This document shows, piece after piece, positions 6,105 through 12,363 of a stretch of DNA of 15,543 bases (position 1 is the first letter of the stretch; each line of letters opens with the position of its first letter). The position numbers were made by a program, and so were the translations under genes. The stretch is from assembly GCA_002313795.1 (NCBI GenBank), contig DCCL01000126.1, forward strand, positions 2,769-18,311, in the 5' to 3' direction. Origin of the DNA: Faecalibacterium prausnitzii (GTDB lineage Bacteria > Bacillota > Clostridia > Oscillospirales > Ruminococcaceae). The notes under the pieces are model-generated. The model was not told where the DNA came from and searched no databases. It saw only the letters and a list, made by a program, of their open reading frames with translations.

Positions 6105-6560
6105 ATGACAAGGCATATTAAAAAGTACATTTCGATTTTGCTGATCTGCGCTTTCTGCACTCTCATGTTAACTGGATGTGGCGGTAGCAGCGGTAATGGC
6201 TCGCCTCAAGCACAGAAAGAAGCTGTCCTGTCGCTGCTAAATAGTGTTCGCGTTTCCAATGGTGTCAATACCCTTGTAGAAGATGAAGAAGCAGATTCTG
6301 TAGCTGCACGCATTGCAAATACAGGAATCGACTACGAAAAGGGTAATATTACTGAGTCTCAATTTAGAGCCGAATTTATGAATGCAGGATATACAAGGGT
6401 ACATGGTGGTTACTGTACAGCCATATACACAAGCAATATAATCCCAACAAGGGCATCAAATTTTTCAGGACAAGATGTTGGGTACAAAAACGGAAGTATC
6501 GTTGGTATCGCTATTCGAGAATACAGAAGTACTTATCTTACGGTAATTATTGTCTACTAA
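6105..6560 (+). CDS. Small CAP/SCP-like lipoprotein
   Basis: 151 aa with an AAGGAG site 7 bp before the ATG. Signal peptide 1-24 with lipobox LTGC and Cys25. Residues 36-76 (EAVLSLLNSVRVSNGVNTLV, then a helix DSVAARIAN) look like the opening helices of a CAP/SCP domain, which classically reads LN.YR...G...L....L...A. The end (SIVGIAIREY, TYLTVIIVY) resembles the last strands of that fold. It is shorter than usual CAP domains and lacks the canonical His and Glu residues in the middle, so it may be a minimal or non-catalytic member; the assignment is moderate. It is the last gene of the lipoprotein cluster and its stop overlaps by a few bases a tiny ORF on the other strand. Confidence 0.7.
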   Translation: MTRHIKKYISILLICAFCTLMLTGCGGSSGNGSPQAQKEAVLSLLNSVRVSNGVNTLVEDEEADSVAARIANTGIDYEKGNITESQFRAEFMNAGYTRVHGGYCTAIYTSNIIPTRASNFSGQDVGYKNGSIVGIAIREYRSTYLTVIIVY

Positions 6561-6640
6561 TCATTTAGCATAAACTCTTCGAATGCTTCCAGCAGACCAA
6601 TCGTGTCCGCCATAGTGCTTTTCTGAATCGTTCGTTTCAT
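6557..6640 (-). CDS. Possible 27-aa peptide of unknown function
   Basis: A short ORF, MKRTIQKSTMADTIGLLEAF in its first 20 residues and ending FMLND, with GGAG 8 bp before the ATG at 6640; an upstream in-frame ATG at 6655 lacks such a site. It is soluble-looking and amphipathic, with no signal peptide and no Cys. It overlaps the stop codon of the CAP-like gene by four bases on the opposite strand. No clear promoter is visible. It may be a real small peptide, a remnant of a longer gene, or chance. Confidence 0.25.
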   Translation of the reverse strand: MKRTIQKSTMADTIGLLEAFEEFMLND

Positions 6641-6791
6641 AGTTGCTTTCTCCATGATAATTGTTTTCCAGTTATTTCCGGAATTGGAAGAAGTGCTCTT
6701 GAAACCAGTCACGTTTTCACTCGAAAGTTGAGCGTTCTATTCCTGTTTCTCAGGGTTCAATCAGTTGCGCACATTTCTTTTCAAGGCTAGC

Positions 6792-6830
6792 AAAAAAGAA
6801 CGCCCAGACATGAAAAATCACATCTGGACG
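6792..6830 (-). terminator. Terminator downstream of the truncated tRNA copy
   Basis: On the - strand CGTCCAGATGTGA pairs with TCATGTCTGGGCG (13 bp including G-U pairs) around a TTTT loop, followed by TTCTTTTTTG. This is a well-formed Rho-independent terminator about 30 bp after the tRNA fragment, although its sequence is unrelated to the terminator of the intact tRNA gene. Confidence 0.75.
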
Positions 6831-6861
6831 GTTGATCGTTTCTCTCTTTTGGCCTTTGGCC

Positions 6862-6900
6862 ATTACAAATCAGTTGCGCTGCCATTGCGCCACACCAGCA
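6862..6900 (-). pseudogene. Truncated duplicate of tRNA-Thr: 5' half only
   Basis: 39 bp identical to 4078-4116: the tRNA-Thr 5' half from the base before position 1 through the D arm to the anticodon loop (ending ...TTTGTAAT on the - strand). The 3' half, including the T arm and acceptor 3' strand, is replaced by unrelated DNA starting with the small palindrome GGCCAAAGGCC (6851-6861). It cannot form a tRNA but keeps a matching promoter and a terminator, so it is probably transcribed. Confidence 0.85.
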
Positions 6901-7051
6901 GAGATACAATATTTTCCGTTGACTTTCGGATGCAAGCAATCATATCAATCCCCTTTTCCCCGCCAGGCACTGAAACGAACAACTCGTTTTCTCCATCGCT
7001 CTACGGGATCCGAAAGATTTTCTATCACATATAAAGTCAACTGTATTGAAT

Positions 7052-7080
7052 AGAATATCAGAAAATGCGTCACTTGTCAA
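7052..7080 (-). promoter_or_regulatory. Promoter in front of the truncated tRNA copy
   Basis: On the - strand TTGACA (7080-7075), 17-bp spacer and TATTCT (7057-7052), the same hexamers and spacing as the intact tRNA promoter at 4245-4273. A 19-bp identical block spans 7046-7064 and 4239-4257. The predicted RNA from about 7045 to 6792 would be near 250 nt and include the tRNA half. Confidence 0.7.
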
Positions 7081-7358
7081 TATCTCTTCAAGCACCAAAC
7101 CACATTCCGGAGCACTTTTTCTTCTGGCGAAAGCTGACCGGATAATATTCCCTTCATTTTCTCGTTTGCCAAGATCTCTCAGCAACCTTTTCCGTAGGCC
7201 GCATGGAACATAATTGAACTGCCAAAGTAAAAGCAGCCCGTATTTTTGATTCGCAAGCCGCATCCACAAACTGCATATCTCAAATACATTGCTTTGTACA
7301 CTGCTGTTTGTGAAAATTACGATAAAGCAGACGGCATGATATAGGCACAAGCAAACAT

Positions 7359-7517
7359 AACAAAAGAGGCTGTTGCAAAACAAAGACAGCAATTCGCACA
7401 AAGAAACAGCCAAAAACAGAAACCCGGAACCCTTTCTGAGCCGTTTTGGCCCTGAAAAGGTTCCAGGCTTTGTTGCGATTTTTTTCAGAGGGCTATTTTG
7501 CAACAGCCTCTTTTGTT
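7359..7517. mobile_element. MITE-like palindromic element
   Basis: Perfect 22-bp terminal inverted repeats (7359-7380 and 7496-7517) with core GAGGCTGTTGCAAAA enclose about 115 bp. The interior is itself partly palindromic (GGAACC at 7426-7431 with GGTTCC at 7459-7464, flanked by TTTC/GAAA). The TGTTGCAAA core is like the ends of several IS families, and no transposase is encoded, so it fits a miniature inverted-repeat element moved in trans. No clear target duplication is visible. It ends 10 bp before the rsmA stop, and its last arm (CAGCCTCTTTTGTT) can act as the rsmA terminator. Confidence 0.65.
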
Positions 7518-7527
7518 CTTATCCTAT

Positions 7528-8382
7528 TTATTTTGCCAGCTCCCGCTGCACCTTAGCGAAGTCCTCCAGCGTCAGTGCCTCGGGGCGGATGCGGGCATCG
7601 AAGCCTGCGGCCTCGATGGCGGCAATGACCTTATCCTTGGGCAGGCCGAGACCGCTGGCGATGGCGTTGGCTGCGGTCTTGCGGCGCTGGCCAAAGGCCG
7701 CACGGATGAGGGCGAAATACCCCTCCTCATCCTCCACCTGCACTGCAGGGGTGGAGCGGATATCCATCCGCACCACAGCGCTGGTGACTTTGGGGGCCGG
7801 GTAGAAGCTGCCCGGAGCAGCAGTGAACATGAGCTTGGAAGTGGCGTAGTAGCTCACCGCGCAGCTGATGGCACTGGATGCCCGGGTGCCGGGGGCAGCG
7901 GCCAGACGGTCGGCGGCCTCTTTCTGCACCATGACGGTGAGGTTCTGGATGGGGAGGCGGTCACCCAGCAGCTTCATAACGATGGGGCTGGTGATATAGT
8001 AAGGCAGGTTGGCGCAGACGGCCACCGGCATTCCGGGGAACTCTTCCTCGATGAGGGCCCGGAGGTCTACTTTCAGTACATCCTGTAATACCAGTTTAAA
8101 GTTATCCACACCAGCCATCGTCTCGGCCAGCAGAGGCGGCAGACGCTCGTCCACCTCAATGGACACCACCTTGGCGGCACGGCTGGCCAGCTCCCTGGTC
8201 AGCACACCGATTCCGGGGCCGATTTCCAATACGCCCCAGCTCTTATCAACGCCGCTGGCGTCCACGATCTTAGGAGGCAGGCCGGGATTGATGATGAAGT
8301 TCTGTCCAAAGCCCTTGGAGAGCGCGAAATCGTATTTTTCACAGAGGGTACGGATAACGGAGAGGTCGGTCAGCTCCGGCAT
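7528..8382 (-). CDS. rsmA: 16S rRNA adenine-N6,N6-dimethyltransferase RsmA (KsgA)
   Basis: 284 aa from the ATG at 8382 (AAAGGA about 9 bp upstream); the frame is open 35 codons further upstream but that part is not conserved-looking. RsmA dimethylates two adjacent adenosines in the 3'-terminal helix 45 of 16S rRNA using S-adenosylmethionine, a late step in small-subunit assembly. Visible motifs: GFGQNF (24-29), motif I LEIGPGIGVLT (52-62) for SAM binding, an acidic residue Glu76 in VSIEVDE that would hold the SAM ribose, motif IV NLPYY (125-129) at the catalytic site, and the C-terminal domain with FGQRRKT (230-236). Length is typical. It lies downstream of the envelope operon, separated by a terminator and a 150-bp leader with repeats; no strong promoter was identified there. 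Confidence 0.95.
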   Translation of the reverse strand: MPELTDLSVIRTLCEKYDFALSKGFGQNFIINPGLPPKIVDASGVDKSWGVLEIGPGIGVLTRELASRAAKVVSIEVDERLPPLLAETMAGVDNFKLVLQDVLKVDLRALIEEEFPGMPVAVCANLPYYITSPIVMKLLGDRLPIQNLTVMVQKEAADRLAAAPGTRASSAISCAVSYYATSKLMFTAAPGSFYPAPKVTSAVVRMDIRSTPAVQVEDEEGYFALIRAAFGQRRKTAANAIASGLGLPKDKVIAAIEAAGFDARIRPEALTLEDFAKVQRELAK

Positions 8383-8454
8383 AGCGGTTTTCCTTTCTTT
8401 TCTGTTGAGGAGTCGTTTTCCTAAGCACTGCGCACCACCTGAGCGGCCTTTTAC

Positions 8455-8514
8455 CGGCACATCCTGTGCTCGCCCTTCTGTTGGCAAGAGCTCTCGCCCT
8501 TCGGCACATCCTGT
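8455..8514. repeat. Direct and inverted repeats in the rsmA leader region
   Basis: The 13-mer CGGCACATCCTGT occurs at 8455-8467 and 8502-8514. Between them CTCGCCCTTC also occurs twice. GCACA-TCC-TGTGC (8457-8469) and GGCAAGAGCTCTCGCC are palindromic. The cluster could be a REP-like intergenic repeat or a structured leader of rsmA. Confidence 0.5.
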
Positions 8515-8539
8515 TTACAAAAACAACTTCTGAGTCCAC

Positions 8540-8570
8540 AAAAGGCTTCCCGACAGGGGGAAGCCTTTTT
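8540..8570 (-). terminator. Terminator of the ftsEX-peptidase operon
   Basis: AAAGGCTTCCC (8541-8551) pairs with GGGGAAGCCTTT around a short loop, with T-runs on both sides. It lies about 20 bp after the S41 protease stop on the - strand and before the rsmA leader. Confidence 0.85.
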
Positions 8571-8590
8571 CTCATTCTGGTTTCTCGGCG

Positions 8591-9967
8591 TTACTGTGCG
8601 CTGGAAGCGGGGGCCTCAGAACCTGCGCTCTCCTCCCCTGCTGCCGCACTGGCTGCGGTCTCGCCTTCTGCACCTGCTGCGGCAGAATCTGCGGCCGCAG
8701 AATCAGCAGCAGCGGAGTCAGCCGCTGCGTCGGCATCGTTCACGCCGCCCACAGTGGTGCTGCCGGTGAGCTGCTGAGCCGTGCTGACAGCGCGCTGGAT
8801 CTGTGGGTCGTTCTCCACGGTATAGTCATAATAGCTGGTCTGCTCGTCGGCCGTCAGGGGGCGGTCCACATCCACGGTCAGGCCGGTGCCGTCAAAGCAG
8901 GAGCCGTCGCCGCAGATGAGCTTTGCCACCGTGACCACCACGGCACTGCCATCGGAAAGGCGCTGAGGGCTGCTCTGGATGGTGCCCTTGCCCATGGTGG
9001 TAGTACCCACCAGACGTGCCCCGCAGAGGGTGCGCAGGCTGGATGCGAACAGCTCTGCCGCGCTGGCGGTATTCTCATTCACCAGGCAGACCATCGGCTG
9101 GGTGATGACCCGGTCGCTGGTGCTGCTGCCCAGCAGGGTGCGGTTGCCCGCCTTATCCTCGGCGTAAGCCAGCACACCTTCCGGTGCTACCAGGTCGATG
9201 GAGCTGATGGCGTCTTCCAGGATGCCGCCGCCGTTATCCCGCAGGTCGAACACGAAGCTCTGTGCTCCGTTGGCGCTGAGGTTGCGCAGGGCGTAATCCA
9301 GCTCACTGGGGGTAGAGTTGTCGAACTGCCAGATCTTGACGTAGCCCACGTTGTCCTGCAGCATGGTGGAATCCACGCTGGTGGAGGTGTAGCCGGAGTG
9401 GGTCAGGTCAGCCAGATGAGCGGTATTGGAACTGTCCAGCCAGCCCACGCTGACGGTGGTGCCGCTCTCTCCCCGGAGTTTGTTCTGAACGTTTTCCACG
9501 CTTCCGATGCTCTTGACGTCGGCACCGTCCACGGTGGTGATGTAATCGCCCTTCGTGATGCCGGCCTCCTTGGCGGGAGACTCATCGTACACCTTGATGA
9601 CCTTGGCATAACCGGACTGGTCGATGGCCAGTTCCACGCCAATGCCGAGGAGCTTGCCGTTCTGGGCATTGAGCAGGTCAGTGTAGGCGCTGGCGGTATA
9701 GTAGCGCGCATATCGGTCGCCAGTGCCCAGCAGGTAGCCTGCGGTAAGGCGATCGTAGAGCACCGTCTCATCGATATCATAGTAGTCGTTGGCGCGGACG
9801 TAGCGGTCCACCTCGGCCACCTTGTTGTACATGCTCTCTTTTTCCTTCACGCTGGTAACAGTGTGGTCAAACAGCCGCATGGCCATCAGCATGGTGATGG
9901 AAAAAGTGACCGTCATGGCCAGGATGACGATGGTCACGGTCATCCCCACGGAAATTTTACGGTTCAT
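8591..9967 (-). CDS. S41 carboxy-terminal processing peptidase (CtpA/CtpB-like)
   Basis: 458 aa; GGGAGG lies 8 bp before the ATG. Residues about 9-31 form a membrane anchor, so the rest faces outside. A helical dimer-like region (about 40-90) precedes a PDZ domain (about 105-185, with LLGIGVEL and SPAKEAGITKGDYITTVDG) and the S41 catalytic domain with DLRDNGGG (241-248), the nucleophile Ser302 in ENTASAAE and the general base Lys327 in TTMGKGTIQ. Such proteases remove C-terminal tails or regulate other envelope proteins, in Bacillus including sporulation and wall factors. The C-terminus (about 411-458) is a low-complexity Ala/Ser/Asp/Glu tail with three ADSAA-type repeats, unusual for the family. 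It is last in the operon after ftsE, ftsX, the M23 enzyme and a 35-aa membrane peptide, so the M23 enzyme or FtsEX partners are plausible substrates. Confidence 0.92.
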   Translation of the reverse strand: MNRKISVGMTVTIVILAMTVTFSITMLMAMRLFDHTVTSVKEKESMYNKVAEVDRYVRANDYYDIDETVLYDRLTAGYLLGTGDRYARYYTASAYTDLLNAQNGKLLGIGVELAIDQSGYAKVIKVYDESPAKEAGITKGDYITTVDGADVKSIGSVENVQNKLRGESGTTVSVGWLDSSNTAHLADLTHSGYTSTSVDSTMLQDNVGYVKIWQFDNSTPSELDYALRNLSANGAQSFVFDLRDNGGGILEDAISSIDLVAPEGVLAYAEDKAGNRTLLGSSTSDRVITQPMVCLVNENTASAAELFASSLRTLCGARLVGTTTMGKGTIQSSPQRLSDGSAVVVTVAKLICGDGSCFDGTGLTVDVDRPLTADEQTSYYDYTVENDPQIQRAVSTAQQLTGSTTVGGVNDADAAADSAAADSAAADSAAAGAEGETAASAAAGEESAGSEAPASSAQ

Positions 9968-9983
9968 TCGGTTTCCTCCCGGT

Positions 9984-10091
9984 TCAGACCAAAAGCATCA
10001 GGATGACGCTGCCCAGTACCGACAGGGTGAAGATCCCTGCCAGAATGAGACAGCCCACCCGCAGGATGCGCTTGCGTTTTTGCTCGTTCAT
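9984..10091 (-). CDS. 35-aa single-span membrane peptide
   Basis: A small ORF: MNEQKRKRILRVGCLILAGI then FTLSVLGSVILMLLV. A basic N-terminus is followed by one long hydrophobic helix (about 13-35), so it should insert with the N-terminus inside. The ATG at 10091 has GGAGG 12 bp upstream, and the stop is 16 bp before the S41 protease ATG, whose SD directly follows. The M23 gene ends 49 bp upstream on the same strand. Position, ribosome site and membrane character support a real gene. Its role is unknown; it could be a small partner of FtsX or of the anchored protease. Confidence 0.65.
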   Translation of the reverse strand: MNEQKRKRILRVGCLILAGIFTLSVLGSVILMLLV

Positions 10092-10140
10092 ATCGCCTTA
10101 TGGCCTCCTTTGATGCCTGCCATTCAAATACAAATAGTAA

Positions 10141-11445
10141 TTATCTCATAGGAATATAACTGCGGGGGTTGACCGCACTGGCCTTAGAGCCGCCCTTCCA
10201 CACCTCGAGATGGAGGTGGTTGCCGGTAGAGTTGCCGGTGGAGCCCACATAGCCGATGAGGTCGCCCTGATTGACATACTTGCCTGCCGAGGTCGCCACC
10301 GAACGCATATGGCCGTAGAGGGTGGAGTAGGCATTGCCGTCCGACATTTTGCCGTGATAGATGATGACGTAGTTGCCATATCCGCCGCTGGACCAGCCGG
10401 CCACCTGCACATAGCCGCTGGCGGCTGCGTAGATGGGGGTGCCTGCGGGAGCGGCAAAGTCGGTGCCTGCGTGGAGCTTGTTGACGCCGGAGACCGGGTT
10501 CTTACGCCAGCCATACTCGCTGGAAATGCGGGTATAGCTCTTGAGGGGACAGATGAAGCCGGTGAAGCTCAGCTGCGGCTTTGATGCTGCTGCCGCTGCA
10601 ATGAGCTTCTGGATCTCCTTCTTGACGGCCTCATAGTTCATCTCATCCGATTCAATGGCCGCCTGTGCGTCTTTCTGGGCCTGCTGAGCCTGTGCAGCGC
10701 TCATGCGGGCTTCCTTCACGCTGGAGTTCAGTTCGCTCTGCTTGGCCTGCATCTGCTTGTTCTGCGCATCCAGATCTGCCTTTTTGCTCTTGAGCTGATT
10801 CTGCTCCGACACGAGCTGTGCCTTGTCGTTTTCCAGACTCTCCTTTGCAGCCTTCATGTTGTCCAGGATCTCGGTATCCTTTACCGAGATATCCTGCATG
10901 ACCTCATTGAAGGTCAGCAGCTGGTACAGGTCGGTGACGGCGCTGAGCATAGCCACGCTGCCGCCATCCCGCAGCTCCTGCATCGCGGCCATGTGGCCCT
11001 TGAAATCATCCCACTGGTTGGCAATGTCCTGTTCCTTCTGGGTGATCTCTGCCTGCTTGGCCGTGATCTGCTGTTCCTTGACGCCGATGCTGTTCTGCAC
11101 CTCGGCGATCTGGCCCCGCAGGACGCTGATCTGGCCCTGAATGACCGTGACCTTCTCAGTGAGCTCCGATTCCAGTGCCTTGGCGGCCGCTTCCTTCTTT
11201 TTGGCGTCGTTCAGCTCATTCTTATGCTGCTGGATGGACTGCGAGAGCTTGTTCAGCTTATTCTGCAGGGAACTCATGCTGGTGGCGGCGCTGGCCGGGT
11301 AGACCGTAACGCTCAGCACCAGGCAGGCCGCTGCCAGAAAGACGCAGGTCACCCGCATCATGGGCGAATGACTCGGGGCCTTCTTCGCATGGCGGGGTGA
11401 ATGGCGCAGGACAAAGCCTGCGGAATGCTTATCGCGGTAAAACAC
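10141..11445 (-). CDS. Coiled-coil M23 endopeptidase (EnvC/PcsB-like), FtsEX partner candidate
   Basis: 434 aa starting with GTG at 11445; AAGGAGG lies 8 bp upstream and begins within the ftsX stop codon TAA. A basic N-terminus and hydrophobic segment (about 31-53, ending YPASAA) form a signal peptide or anchor. Residues about 56-285 are a long coiled coil rich in Gln, Lys and Glu, in two arms around a middle segment (about 148-190) with MLSAVTDLYQLLTFNEVM, as in EnvC and PcsB. The C-terminal M23 domain keeps its zinc ligands and active-site residues: HAGTD (His325, Asp329), His379 in YGHM and HLH (His410, His412). Unlike EnvC it therefore looks catalytically competent and should cut peptidoglycan cross-links. 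Being cotranscribed with ftsEX strongly suggests that FtsX holds and activates it through the coiled coil. Confidence 0.9.
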   Translation of the reverse strand: MFYRDKHSAGFVLRHSPRHAKKAPSHSPMMRVTCVFLAAACLVLSVTVYPASAATSMSSLQNKLNKLSQSIQQHKNELNDAKKKEAAAKALESELTEKVTVIQGQISVLRGQIAEVQNSIGVKEQQITAKQAEITQKEQDIANQWDDFKGHMAAMQELRDGGSVAMLSAVTDLYQLLTFNEVMQDISVKDTEILDNMKAAKESLENDKAQLVSEQNQLKSKKADLDAQNKQMQAKQSELNSSVKEARMSAAQAQQAQKDAQAAIESDEMNYEAVKKEIQKLIAAAAASKPQLSFTGFICPLKSYTRISSEYGWRKNPVSGVNKLHAGTDFAAPAGTPIYAAASGYVQVAGWSSGGYGNYVIIYHGKMSDGNAYSTLYGHMRSVATSAGKYVNQGDLIGYVGSTGNSTGNHLHLEVWKGGSKASAVNPRSYIPMR

Positions 11446-11457
11446 AGTGCTCCCTCC

Positions 11458-12363
11458 TTAGACATTCAGATGCTTGCGGATAGAGAACAGGCTGCCCAGA
11501 CCACCCACCAGTGCGCCGCCTGCCAGACTGTAGGTCAGGATGGTGGGCCAGACATTTTCCAGCGGGACCAGTGCGGTGCCCATGAGCATCTGCCACAGAC
11601 CGCCCAGCGTACTGGAAGCCTGCACGATATAGGCATAGCCACCGATGGTGACACCCGCTGCCAGAACGCCAGAGATCAGGCCCATGGTCAGGCCCTCGAT
11701 GACGAAGGGCAGGGTGACGAGGGCGTTGGTAGCGCCCACATATTTCATGATCTCGATCTCGCGCCGGCGTGCAAAGACACTGAGGCGGATGGTGCTGCCC
11801 ACGGTGATGATGCTCACCACCATCAGCACCAGCACAATGGCTCTGCCGCCCTGGGTGACAGCCCGCTGCACCTGCACGAAGGTCTGGGTCATCTCAATGG
11901 GGGCCGTGACGCTGTAAACGCCCTTTATCTTTTCAAATTTCTTGCTGATGGCCTCCATCTGACTCAGGTCAGAGAGGGAGACCCTGTAGTTGGCCTTGAA
12001 GGGGTTATCGTTCTCAAATTCATCCAGCAGAGCGGCATAATCGGACATATAGCCCTTATACTGATTGAGCACGTCCTCTTTGGACATATACTGAACATGG
12101 CTCACGCCCGGCGTACTGCCGAGGGCGCTGCCCACCGACTGGATGGTGGCGTCGTCCGCTTCAGGGTCTACGTAGACCACCATCTCGTTCTGGGTGCCGA
12201 GGTAGCTCACCATACTGTCCACATTGACTTCCACCAGACTGGCGAAGATGTTCAGGGTCATACAGACGCCGAGGGAAGCGATGCAGGCAATGGTCATGGC
12301 CCAGTGCTTGCCGAGGTTGCGCACGCCGCGCCGGGTCAGGAATCCGAAAGTCGAGAGCTTCAT
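11458..12363 (-). CDS. ftsX: Cell division ABC transporter permease FtsX
   Basis: 301 aa, the usual length. Four membrane spans are visible (about 22-44, 173-195, 219-246 and 273-293). The large outer loop (about 45-170) carries WxPD-free FtsX-type features such as VSHVQYMSKEDVL and NPFKANYRVSL. The cytoplasmic stretch VFARRREIEIMKYVGATNAL (196-215), which couples to FtsE, is highly typical of FtsX. FtsX transmits ATP hydrolysis by FtsE to murein hydrolases outside. The ATG overlaps the ftsE stop (ATGA, 12360-12363), so the two are translationally coupled; an M23 enzyme starts 12 bp after its stop. Confidence 0.95.
   Translation of the reverse strand: MKLSTFGFLTRRGVRNLGKHWAMTIACIASLGVCMTLNIFASLVEVNVDSMVSYLGTQNEMVVYVDPEADDATIQSVGSALGSTPGVSHVQYMSKEDVLNQYKGYMSDYAALLDEFENDNPFKANYRVSLSDLSQMEAISKKFEKIKGVYSVTAPIEMTQTFVQVQRAVTQGGRAIVLVLMVVSIITVGSTIRLSVFARRREIEIMKYVGATNALVTLPFVIEGLTMGLISGVLAAGVTIGGYAYIVQASSTLGGLWQMLMGTALVPLENVWPTILTYSLAGGALVGGLGSLFSIRKHLNV

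Larger units (their letters stand above)
6561..7358. other. Long AT-rich intergenic stretch of the island
   Basis: About 800 bp without a convincing protein gene apart from the tiny ORF at 6557-6640. It holds the truncated tRNA copy, its promoter and its terminator, listed separately. The remaining parts (6661-6790, 6901-7040 and 7081-7358) show only short, unsupported ORFs and no recognisable domain. The base composition matches the lipoprotein cluster rather than the GC-rich genes on either side. Confidence 0.6.

Noticed and set aside
6940..7503. 187-codon - strand ORF through the MITE-like element and the second tRNA promoter
   Set aside because: It crosses the inverted-repeat element and a promoter, and has no domain or ribosome site; part of its sequence comes from the repeat.
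4041..7517. A complete integrative element with integrase
   Set aside because: No integrase, relaxase or transposase fragment could be read in any frame; only a bracketing tRNA repeat and a MITE-like element are supported.
8339..8575. 78-codon - strand ORF over the terminator and rsmA leader
   Set aside because: It runs through a terminator and repeats and overlaps the start of rsmA in another frame.
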